DNA of 64,000 nucleotides, taken from NCBI GenBank assembly GCA_023525975.1, contig CM042020.1, forward strand, positions 10,184,001 through 10,248,000, given 5' to 3'. Positions 54,594 to 63,676 of the stretch are shown one piece after another; position 1 is the first letter of the stretch, and the number at the start of each line of letters is the position of its first letter. Origin of the DNA: Smallanthus sonchifolius (taxonomy: Eukaryota; Streptophyta; Magnoliopsida; Asterales; Asteraceae). The notes beneath the pieces were generated by a model. That model saw only the letters and a list, made by a program, of their open reading frames with translations. It was not told the DNA's origin and made no database searches. The position numbers and the translations under genes are program-made.

Positions 54594-54607
54594 AACTCCC
54601 CCTAGAC
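54594..54607 (-). promoter_or_regulatory. Sire2 polypurine tract
   Basis: On the minus strand GTCTAGGGGGAGTT abuts the LTR start TGTAGAACC. Confidence 0.85.
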
Positions 54608-54626
54608 TGATGCAACCAAAATTCTT

Positions 54627-55756
54627 CTAATCACTTTGCTGCTGAAGCTTTTGCATGTGGCTGACTATCCTTTCAACCTCATAGCCTCTTGGATCCTTGC
54701 TGGGATTGTTCAGTGGAAGTTCAGACAGAGTCTTGATGTCTTTGTGTGGCATTTTGTAGATTGCTTTGCTTGAACATCTCATCTGCTGCTTCTTTACATC
54801 AATCAGAGTGAACTCATCCAAATCAGCATTGTAGGACCAAGATACAAATGGAGAGTGGGACTTGAGTGGTTTGATATCCATGACCACGTCTTTGCTAGGG
54901 TTGAAGTAATGTCTGATTGCTAGCATAAGATGTTTCCCACTCTCATTTGCAGGCTCATGAGCTTCACCCAGCTCCAAAATTCTTCTTAGGTCTGAATCTG
55001 GTAGTTGCAGAACCTCATCAACAGATCTGTAGTTAGATCTTCTTCTTTCAGTTCTCCCCCTGAAGATCTCAAACCTTTGATCCTGTGGATTATAGACCCA
55101 ATCAACTATGTCTCTTGAGTCTTCTGGTTTAGGTGTGGGTTTGGATTTCTTCAAGGGAGGCTGTTGATGAGTGGGAGCTGGGTGGGATGATTTGGACTTT
55201 TTGGGTGGAGGAGTGGAAGTTTTGGGGAGGAGAGTGGAAGGTTGTTGGATTGAGGAAGAGGTAGGTGAGGGAGAAGGCTTGGGTTTCTTTGTCTTTGGTT
55301 TTTCTTCTTCTTTGATAAGTACCCTTTTCTTGGAGCCCTTCTTCCCTAGTATTTCTTCCTCATCCTTTTTAACTTTGAAGTAGAGGGCTTGCAGGTTCAT
55401 GAAATTCATGGGACCTAGCCTCTTTCCACTATCTCCTCTATCCTTAAGGAAGTCAATCATGACCTTCCTTTCTTCATGGGTTCTTTTATTCAGTGCAATG
55501 GTCTTCTTGGACTGTAGCTTGGCTTTTTCTTCTTCTTCAGCCTTTTTTTTGCTAGCCAATTGACCCTGCTGACCCATGAAGGCTCTGTAAATCTCTTTGT
55601 TTGAAAGTTTCTCAAGGTAGTCTGCATCCTCACCTTGAGAGATCAGAGCTTCAGTCCACTCCTCCCTTAATTCTTTTGCTAGTTCAGAATCGGTTATTCT
55701 GAACTTAGCTTCTTCTTCTTCTTCTTCTCCAAGTCTTCTTCTTCTTTATTGAATTG
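54627..55756 (-). pseudogene. Sire2 ORF2, C-terminal part (frame-shifted)
   Basis: Continues ORF2 after a shift in a GAAGAAGAA run near 55700. The open part begins before the ATG at 55577 (in frame: DSELAKELREEWTEALISQG). Next come a Lys/Glu coiled coil, a Lys/Pro/Ser-rich basic linker (KPKTKKPKPSPSPTSSS), and two related repeats (DIVDWVYNPQDQRFEIFRG and PFVSWSYNADLDEFTLIDVK). The repeats each end in a short LP-D---L motif, suggesting a duplicated domain. The basic linker could bind nucleic acid or act as a nuclear signal. That is inference only. Confidence 0.7.
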
Positions 55757-56371
55757 TTACTGCAGTTGAAGAGCAAGAGCTGCATCTTCTTCAATCCGGT
55801 CAACTGCAGGAATCTTTCTTTTCAGTTCATCCAGCTGTGTAGCATACAGCTGGATGGTTTGTTCTCTTAGGAGAATGGCTGTTTTTCTTTCTTGAGCCTT
55901 TTTCATGTCAGCCATCTCCTCTTCTTCTCTTCTTCTTCTTTTCTCTTCTTTCTCCTTCTTTTCTTTTCGCAACCTCTCTTCATCCTCTTCTGTCATAATG
56001 CCCTTCCCTTTATTAACATTGGATGCCTCTGCTCTGGCTTCACTGATCACAACAACAGCTGATTGTTGTGTTGTTGGGATCTATGCCTCGGCTTAATTGG
56101 CAAGTTGAGGAATTGACAAGGGACGGTCACTATCTTCATCAAGTTGATACTCAGGACCTTCTATTTCTCTCAGTTGATCCCTAAGTGATGATCTTGTGCC
56201 AGATGCTACAGATGTGGCTTCAACTTGTGGAGTATCTGAGTTGGAGTCAGCATCAGAAGTTGACACAGACTCTTCCTGAGGAATCAGTCCTTTTTCTTCA
56301 AGATGGGCTTTGATGGTGACCATCATTGCCTGGCTCTCCAATGAGTTAATATTGCAGATGTTGGCTCTGAG
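55757..56371 (-). pseudogene. Sire2 ORF2, middle part (in-frame stops)
   Basis: Same frame as the long N-terminal part. Stops lie at 56374-56372 (TAG), 56095-56093 (TAA) and about 56086-56084 (TAG), with continuous coding character between them. The apparent starts at 56341 (TTG) and 56050 (GTG) are not real. It encodes an acidic Ser/Asp stretch and a dense Glu/Lys/Arg coiled coil (RLRKEKKEKEEKRRRREEEE). Confidence 0.7.
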
Positions 56372-58933
56372 CTAAAAAATCTTGAATAGGAAGTCTGAGG
56401 GCAGCTGAAGGATGTTCCTGGTGTTGATGATGAGAGAGGAGCCGTTGCTGAGCAGAAGAGTGTGGTCAAGGGACTTAGTGCTCACCCAACCTAGCACGTC
56501 CAAGTCCTTGACCAGGAAGGCATACAGGAATCTTCGAAGGCCCAGAACTTCTTCTTCAGTGAGAAGACTGCTCCTTGTTATTTCAAGATTGCTAGGAGTC
56601 AGTCTCCTTTCTGCGGCCGCCGAGGATTCAGGATAAGCTACCCGATTTGCTTTTTGAATTAGTCTTTCGAAGTGGGGTAGATTATCCTCCATCAAGTCAT
56701 GGAACCTGCCAATGGCAAGTTCTGCTGAGAGATCTGCTGAGTTGTTGATGCTGTTTGATAAGTATAGCTGTAGGACTTGGAGGGCATTGAGAGAGTTCCA
56801 GTTCAGCTCTTCTACTCCGCTGAACTCCCATCCAATCCAAAACCTCTCAGCTGATCCATCATACCCCCAAGCTAGAATGGAGTCAAATTCTAGCTTCTTT
56901 GATGATCTGAATAGTTGGGGGGTTGAGGATTGACCAATGATGGCTGCTGCTTCAGGGATGATGCTGAATGGTGTATTTGTTTGTTCTGTGTCTTCAATAC
57001 CATTCAGCATTTCATCGACAGCCCTGACGACCAACTTCCAGTCTTCAGATGTCTCTTCTTCTTCGTTATCTAAGGCTGGCAAGTCATGAATTTGTACAAA
57101 AGCAGGCTTGAATAGTGAGCTTTGAAGTACAACCTGCTCTTGAATCCAGTCGTCAAGACTGTCTGTATCTTCTTCCATAGAGACCATCTCCCCCTTTTTG
57201 GTTGCATCAGTAGACAGGTAAGCATCAGTTTGAGTGCCTACTGATACAAGAGAGGGAGTGGATAAAGTTGGGCATTGATGGGCTTCATGCATAGAGACTT
57301 GGTGTCTTAGTTTGGACACTTCAGCCTCTAGCATAGCCACCCTGGCCGTCAATTCCAAGTTATGAAGTTTCAGTCTGTCCTCATCCACAGTTGTGGAATC
57401 CTTGGACCCAGATGGGGCCGTAGGCCGAGCCTCAGCATCCCCATCACCCGTGGTTTCTTGGCGCCTAGGATTCCTCTCAGTGAGGGGAGTTTCCAAGGAA
57501 ACACCCTCACCATGAGTTACCGTAGTTGAGGTCTTAAAGATGTTGTCACTGTCCTCCTGGTCATTTGATGGACCAGCAGTAGTGACAGCCTCTTCCACAT
57601 CCACTCTTTCATTACTCCTAGAGTGGACCTTCAAGGGTGAAGAACTTGGGTTGGGTGTTTCAGAAGCAAGACCAATCAGTACCTCCTTGATAGTGGTAGT
57701 TGGAGAAGGTACATCACTTTGGTCAGGTTCCTCAACACTTAAGTCCAAAGAAGATAGGAATGGCTCAAAGGGCTGTTCTATGGATCCGGGAAGTGATCCT
57801 AATCCTAATAGAGAGACTTCCGAAGGAGTCTCCCTAACACAGTGGCTTTCCCTTATGATATTCTCACTAGAATGTTGTGATTCTGAGTGAGGGATGTTGG
57901 TTTGGGTTTGGGCCTTGGAGGCAAGAGAAGAAGGAGTTCTCTTGCCCCTTTTCCTTGTATATTTGGCTGCAACCGGGGCCCTGTGTTCCGGTTGAGCAAG
58001 CAAACTGTGGGTGAGTAAATTATGTGCCTGTACATCCTCAGTAGAATGCACAGGGGTTCGATCAAGGGAAGCAGCGGTTTGAGTTTGTGGCAGTGAGGTG
58101 GAGGGTGTGGGATCAGTATCAGCTGGGTTTGCTGAACTGTCACCCTGGGCACTTTGCGTGTTCAACATTGTAGATAACAATGGAACATCGGCCCCTGAGT
58201 ACTTTGATGAAACTGTTCTCATGCTTTGAAAAATGTTGTTCTTATGTCCCAGCATAACGTAGATTCTTGCATTTTTTGAAAGATCTTGGTGCTCAATGTT
58301 GAACACTTCCTGCAAGAATCTTGGGTACATGAAGAACTGAGATTTCACCCCTTCTTGAAGGTTGTATCTCAAACCTTCAAGAATGAGGTGGGAAAAATTG
58401 AAACCCTCCCTAGTTATCATACCGTGAATTACCGACGCAAGTCCGGAGCTAAGTTGGTTCCAGCCACTCCTCTTCGAGGATATGCATTGGAGAAGAGTGT
58501 GGCAGAGATACTTCCATTTGGGACCCATGAGTGCCTTCTCTATCGTATACTCTGTTTGATTCCCAGTGTACCCTATGGATACAAAGGTCCTCATGTATAC
58601 GTCTCTAGGGTAAGAGATGGTGTCCCCTTCACCTTGAAGCTTGAGGTGTTGGCGGAGCTTTGCTTCAGTGATAATCATCTCCTTGCCGTCTACTGTGCCA
58701 CTGATTTGGGGAGTGCCCTGGTCAGTAGAATACACGGCTGAGCTCCAAAATTCTTCCATGTGGGAAGTATAGATGGTTGGATTGACTGTTAGGGCATGCT
58801 GGATTTTGGACCGACAAAGGAAGTCAATCATATCATCGAATCCTTCGGATTTCTTGCCTTTTATTAGGCATGCAGTGAGGTTGTGATATGGGGAAAACTT
58901 GTCGTTTGGGTTGTTTATGTCTGCGCCTGCCAT
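56372..58933 (-). CDS. Sire2 ORF2, long N-terminal frame
   Basis: I start at 58933 (MAGADINNPNDKFSPYHNLT). The longer frame to 59143 reads a Phe/His/Ser-rich leader containing an acceptor-like CTTTCTCTCCCGTCCCCACAG (near 59001). About 853 codons, uninterrupted. N-terminal domain: RSKIQHALTVNPTIYTSHM, EEFWSSAVY, TVDGKEMIITEAKLRQHL, REGFNFSHLILEGL, FFMYPRFLQEVF. It is clearly homologous to Sire1 ORF2 (RSKI-A---PT, EQFW, TVDG, RG-NFS, YPRF). A long Ser/Thr/Pro-rich middle, a short coiled coil (LELTARVAMLEAEVSKLRHQ) and an acidic C-terminus follow. It occupies the env-like position but has no signal peptide or membrane span that I can see. Function unknown. Confidence 0.75.
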   Translation of the reverse strand: MAGADINNPNDKFSPYHNLTACLIKGKKSEGFDDMIDFLCRSKIQHALTVNPTIYTSHMEEFWSSAVYSTDQGTPQISGTVDGKEMIITEAKLRQHLKLQGEGDTISYPRDVYMRTFVSIGYTGNQTEYTIEKALMGPKWKYLCHTLLQCISSKRSGWNQLSSGLASVIHGMITREGFNFSHLILEGLRYNLQEGVKSQFFMYPRFLQEVFNIEHQDLSKNARIYVMLGHKNNIFQSMRTVSSKYSGADVPLLSTMLNTQSAQGDSSANPADTDPTPSTSLPQTQTAASLDRTPVHSTEDVQAHNLLTHSLLAQPEHRAPVAAKYTRKRGKRTPSSLASKAQTQTNIPHSESQHSSENIIRESHCVRETPSEVSLLGLGSLPGSIEQPFEPFLSSLDLSVEEPDQSDVPSPTTTIKEVLIGLASETPNPSSSPLKVHSRSNERVDVEEAVTTAGPSNDQEDSDNIFKTSTTVTHGEGVSLETPLTERNPRRQETTGDGDAEARPTAPSGSKDSTTVDEDRLKLHNLELTARVAMLEAEVSKLRHQVSMHEAHQCPTLSTPSLVSVGTQTDAYLSTDATKKGEMVSMEEDTDSLDDWIQEQVVLQSSLFKPAFVQIHDLPALDNEEEETSEDWKLVVRAVDEMLNGIEDTEQTNTPFSIIPEAAAIIGQSSTPQLFRSSKKLEFDSILAWGYDGSAERFWIGWEFSGVEELNWNSLNALQVLQLYLSNSINNSADLSAELAIGRFHDLMEDNLPHFERLIQKANRVAYPESSAAAERRLTPSNLEITRSSLLTEEEVLGLRRFLYAFLVKDLDVLGWVSTKSLDHTLLLSNGSSLIINTRNILQLPSDFLFKIF

Positions 58934-59143
58934 AGTTATGGATTTGGAGGGAAGAGAGAAGGGTGTTTGAATGGTGGTTAAGTGTTTAGGGCTTTGAATG
59001 CTGTGGGGACGGGAGAGAAAGTGATGGGAGAAAGGTTTGAAATTGAATATGAAGAGGTTGTGGGAACATTTGAGATTGTGATATAACGGCAGACGAAGAA
59101 AAAACAACTTTACTTGTACAGTACAACCTGTTTCACTTTTCAT

Positions 59144-59555
59144 TGTTACAGTTGTAAAGCACTCGCGCAGTCATGGTAAAGACTGAGAGTAGTTTTTACC
59201 TCGGGTAAAAGTTAATGTAGACTTGTTTTACCCATCAGCAGCAAACTTGGTTGCTGTCGATGGTGAGCTATCCGCTGCAAACTTAGTTGCTGCGGACAGT
59301 GAAGTCTTTCAGCAGCAGATTTGAGTGCTGCTGACTGTTGTATTCATTCCGCAGCAAAAAGGTTGCTGCTGACTGCCTTAAAGCTGTCCGCAGGAAACTT
59401 GTTCCTGCTGATAACTTAAAGCGATCAGTGGCAAAGGTTTTGCTGCTAAAGAGTAAATCTGTCAGCAGTGAAAAAGGTGCTCCTGACTATAACCTTTTAT
59501 TAAGAACAAAAACATAGACATATTTACAAGGAAAGATAAAAATTAGAGACATGTC
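59144..59555. repeat. Sire2 spacer with degenerate CAGCAGCAA hairpins
   Basis: Between pol and ORF2. 59235-59480 contains about seven degenerate copies of the (T/C)AGCAGCAA...TTGCTGCTGA palindrome seen in the Sire2 LTR. No coding sequence. Confidence 0.75.
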
Positions 59556-61569
59556 TTATTCAAAGTTCATCATGCCAATTGATTCAACTAGATATCGAAA
59601 TCTTGCTTCATCAAAAGGTTTAGTGAACAAATCAGCATATTGCTCATTTGTGTGAACCTTGGATAGGACAATTCTTTTTCTCAGCTTGATCCTTGATAAA
59701 GTGATACCTGATGTCAATGTGCTTAGTCTTGGAATGCTGCACTGGATTATTCGTGATAGAGATAGCACTTATGTTGTCAATGTGAATTGGAGTCTGCATG
59801 AAGGTCATTCCATAGTCAAGCATTTGATTTTGGATCCAGATGACCTGTGCACAGCAGCTTGAAGCTGCAATGTATTCTGCTTCAGCTGTTGAAGTAGAGA
59901 CACATGTTTGCTTTTTGCATTGCCATGAGATGAGCCTTCCTCCAAGAAATTGACATCCCCCAGATGTGGACTTTTTGTCTAAGTTACAACCCCCATAGTC
60001 ACTGTCAGTGTAGGCATAGAGATTGACATTTCCATTCTTTGGATACCATAGCCCAAGTTTTGGAGCTCCCTTTAGGTATCTAAGGATCCTTTTGACAGCT
60101 TGAAGATGAGATACTTTAGGAGCTACTTTAAATCTTGCGCAGAGACAAACTGCAAACATGATATCTGGTCTTGAGGCAGTGAGATACATGAGGGACCCTG
60201 TCATTGCTCGATACTGATGTTGATCAGTGTCTTGTCCTTCTTTATCCGGAGATAATTGATGGTGCACTTGCATAGGAGTTCTTGCAGCAGAGCAGTCAGC
60301 CATTTTGAACCTCTCCAAGATGCTTTTGACATACTTGGATTGACTTATGAAGATTCCATTTGGTACCTGTGTGACTTGAAGTCCTAAAAAGAAATTTAGT
60401 TCACCCATTGAACTCATTTCAAATTTGGAATGCATCAGAACTTCAAAGTCTTTGCAGAGCTTCTTTCTTGTAGATCCAAAGATAATGTCATCAACATAAA
60501 TCTGGACCAACAAAATTTCTCCCCCTTCATCTTTGATGAAAAGTGTCTGATCAATGGCCCCTTTTCTGAAGTTGTTGCTAAGTAGATATCCAGATAAAGT
60601 TTCATACCAGGCTCTTGGGGCTTGGTGTAAGCTATAGAGAGCTTTGTCCAGTTTTAAGACCTTATTTGGATGTGCAGGATCCACAAAGCCTGGAGGCTGT
60701 TTGACATAGACCTCTTCACCAATCTTGCCATACAAAAAAGGCACTCTTCATATCCATTTGATAGATCATAAAGTTTTTGGATGCTGCATATGCCAGAAAG
60801 ATTCTGATGGCTTCTAGACGGGCAACAGGAGCAAAGACTTCATCATAGTCAATGCCTTCTTCTTGAGTGTAACCTTGAGCTACCAGTCTGGCTTTGTTCT
60901 TGACCACGATGCCCCTTTCATCTTGCTTGTTTCTGAAGACCCATCTTGTTCCAATGGCTGTTTGACCAGGTGGAAGATCAACAAGCTTCCAAACATCTTG
61001 TCTTTTGAATTGCAGCAATTCTTCCTGCATTGCTTCAATCCAGCTGTTGTGCTTGAGAGCTTCATCAATCTTCTTGGGTTCCACCTGAGATAGAAAGCAA
61101 GAGAACAAACAAATGTTGGCTTCATGAGACTTACTTCTTGTCTGGATACCTGTGTGGACTGGACCAATGATGTTTTCCAGAGGATGCTCTTTTTTTATTC
61201 TCTGTGCTGGTATCACATCCAGCCGTATTCCCTCTTCAAGATTACTTTGGTTTAAATCAGGATTGTCTTCAGTTGTGAGTAGAGGAGCTTGGAGATTCTG
61301 ATCATTGTGTTCCACATTGTCAGCAGTATTAGCATCAGAGGCCTCTTCAGCATGGATTGAGGAGGCTTCATTAAAGATTTCTTGGTCAGAGAGATTGCTG
61401 CTTGTGGTGTTGGAAGTACCGGCTTCACCTGTACTGGCTTCAATAGCTTCTACCACTGATGGAGGATCAATGGATAGCCTTTTCATCCTGATGTAGGGAC
61501 TGGGAAAATCCAGTCTGTAGTCAGAAGAGGAGGTTGAGGCAGAAGATGTTGATTTTGAAGAGGAAGACT
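59556..61569 (-). pseudogene. pol: Sire2 pol: reverse transcriptase and RNase H (two frameshifts)
   Basis: Copia pol, 5' part missing at the Athila junction. Reading leftwards from 61569: a Ser-rich linker, then RT (RWVFRNKQDERGIVVKNKAR, LVAQGYTQEEGIDYDEVFAP, VARLEAIRIFLAYAA, MDMKSAF, YVKQPPGFVD, ALYSLHQAPRAWYE, catalytic YVDDIIFGS) and RNase H (LYAYTDSDYGGCNLDKKSTS, STAEAEYIAAS, NNPVQHSKTKHIDIRYHFIK, ADLFTKPFDEARFRYLV). Frames change near 60735 (an extra T in a T run) and near 59703 (an extra A in an A run). Otherwise all catalytic motifs are present. Copia elements place RT and RNase H last in pol, as here. Confidence 0.9.
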
Positions 61570-63345
61570 GATGTGTTAATATTTACACATCTTTTTGGCA
61601 CAAAACTTCGCTCATTTAACGATCAATTCTTGGTTATATTCAACGTTTAGGCACTTATTTGCTTCATTTCCTGTTTTGTAGGTTTTTGTGAAGCTTGTGA
61701 ACAAACAAGAAGATTCCAGGATAAAAAGTGAAGTTTTTAGGGTTTCTGTGATGAAGGCACAGTCGTGCACCTAATTGGCACGGTCGTGCCTAACTTGCAA
61801 ACCCTAAGCACGGTCGCGCCCCGTACATGGCACGACCGCGCCAAGCCAAAAGGCAAGGCACAACCGTGCCCTGCCTCCACATGGTCGCGGGAACACCCGT
61901 GAGTCTGACACCTCGAAGCAAGAGATCCAATGGAAGCTCCGGATCGGTCAACCCTCTGTCACGCGGTCGTGCTAAGACATAGACACGACCGCGCCTTTGT
62001 ACCTGGCACGGTCGTGCCTTCTCTCTAGGCACGGTCGTGCTTCCCACTTTCTATTTAAACAGAACTTAAACTCCCATTCAGACATCAAGCAACCAGGGGA
62101 GAAAGTCTACTGTTCCAGCTCGTATTTCTCTTGTTCCAGCCATATTTCAAGATTTTTGGAGAGGATACAACATCAAGAGGATCACCATACATCAACAACA
62201 ACATCTAGGCTTGGAGGAGTGGTTTGATTCTTGTTTTCATATCATGTTTCACACTATTTTTCCCTGCTTATTTGTAATTTTGGTGCTCATGATGAGCTAA
62301 AACTCTTGTTCACTTTGGTTTAGATGAAGTTTAGATACATTTAACAACATTCATGGATTATTAGCAATTATTGTGTTAATGTTATGACAACCGTATGATT
62401 ATTCTTCAATGAAATTATGTATTCAAGTGTTTTGAGATGTTTACAAGACTTGTGTTTGTGTATATCATATTATGTTGGAAAACTTATGGTTTATGCTTAT
62501 ATTCATAAATTGGTGTATGTATTTATACTAGTTTATGGCTTTTGACTAGGAATGGTGAATGAAGTCTTGTTTATGAATCATTATATTTGTATGTGTATCT
62601 TTATGCTTATGTTTGGAAAGACAAAGTGTTTGTTAGAATGTTTCATGCTTAGTTTTATGTTTATCTAGAAATTGTTGACACATTCTCCTAATTTATATAA
62701 TCTTTACATGAACATTGTATGTTGAAGAAATGCATATTGTTGTCTAATTTAATCAACTTGAGGTGGGTAGTGTGTTGTTCATATTATCTTTCCAACTAGT
62801 TGTTGGACTAGCGTACCTTAATTGGAAACTAGTTTAATCTTTACAAACATTAACATGATTGTTAAACACGTGAGCTTCATTGTATGATTTTAGGTGGTTA
62901 GTTTGTATAATTCATGCTAGCTTTCCGAATAGTCATTTGATTAGATATCTTTGACAAGAGTTTAGTCAATTTATGTTTCGTGTGATTGCCATGTTCCTAT
63001 GAGTGTATTGGATGTATTCTAGATGGATTCGACACCGAAGTGATATTTTCTCCCTAATTGTTTGAATTGTGACCTTAGCTTAGTTTTTATATATTTGCAT
63101 GTTAGTTAATTAAACAAAACTCTTCAAAATATCTTTATACCCTCACTTGATTAGATTTTAGTTCCGGTTTATTATCGCATTCCACCGTGTCCACGGATTG
63201 ATATCCGGTTCTTACCTTTACTATATTGCTATCCGACGCGTACACTGCCCGATGTGTGTGTGATTAGTCTTTGGTGAAAACCCTTTTTAAAACTAATACT
63301 GTGTGATAAATCTCTATTAAAATATATATAGTTTCACACGCATCA
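61570..63345 (+). repeat. Athila2 5' LTR
   Basis: Starts TGATGTGTTAATATTTACAC and ends CACACGCATCA. Palindrome cluster at 61755-62040, TATTTAAA box at 62052-62059. Confidence 0.92.
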
Positions 63346-63351
63346 AGTTTT

Positions 63352-63369
63352 TGGCGCCGTTGCCGGGGA
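63352..63369 (+). promoter_or_regulatory. Athila2 primer binding site (tRNA-Asp)
   Basis: TGGCGCCGTTGCCGGGGA, identical to Athila1. Confidence 0.9.
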
Positions 63370-63676
63370 TACGATTTTGCGAGAACGATTGGAATTAATT
63401 TTTAGTCATTTAGTATATATATTTTTGTGAATATCGTGTTTTTCTTGTTGTTATTTGCGATTTTGTGTGTATAGATATTTTTCGCATTTTACTTGTTATT
63501 TTTAGCTTCATTTGTATATATATATATCTTGGTTGTTATCCCATTTTATTTCTTTTATTTTTATTTTATTTTATTTTCAAATTTTTTTATTTTATTTTAT
63601 TTTTATTTTTGTCTAACTTGTGTTTTCTGTGTCCTAGGTTTGCGTATTTAAATCTAACTTGTCGTGCAGATCGTGT
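63370..63676 (+). other. Athila2 leader
   Basis: T-rich (TTTTATTTTATT) non-coding leader, similar in style but not sequence to 38640-38870. It ends with CTTGTCGTGCAG, acceptor-like, just before the gag ATG. Confidence 0.65.

Larger units (their letters stand above)
53813..61569 (-). mobile_element. Second Sirevirus-like copia element (Sire2), 3' half
   Basis: On the minus strand: pol (RT and RNase H, 61569-59556), a spacer with hairpins, a long ORF2 (58933-54627), a purine tract, and the 3' LTR (53813-54593). Integrase, gag and the 5' LTR are not in the window: an Athila-type element interrupts pol at 61570. Left flank GTCAC is the candidate target duplication. The ORF2 family is the same as in Sire1. 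Confidence 0.85.
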
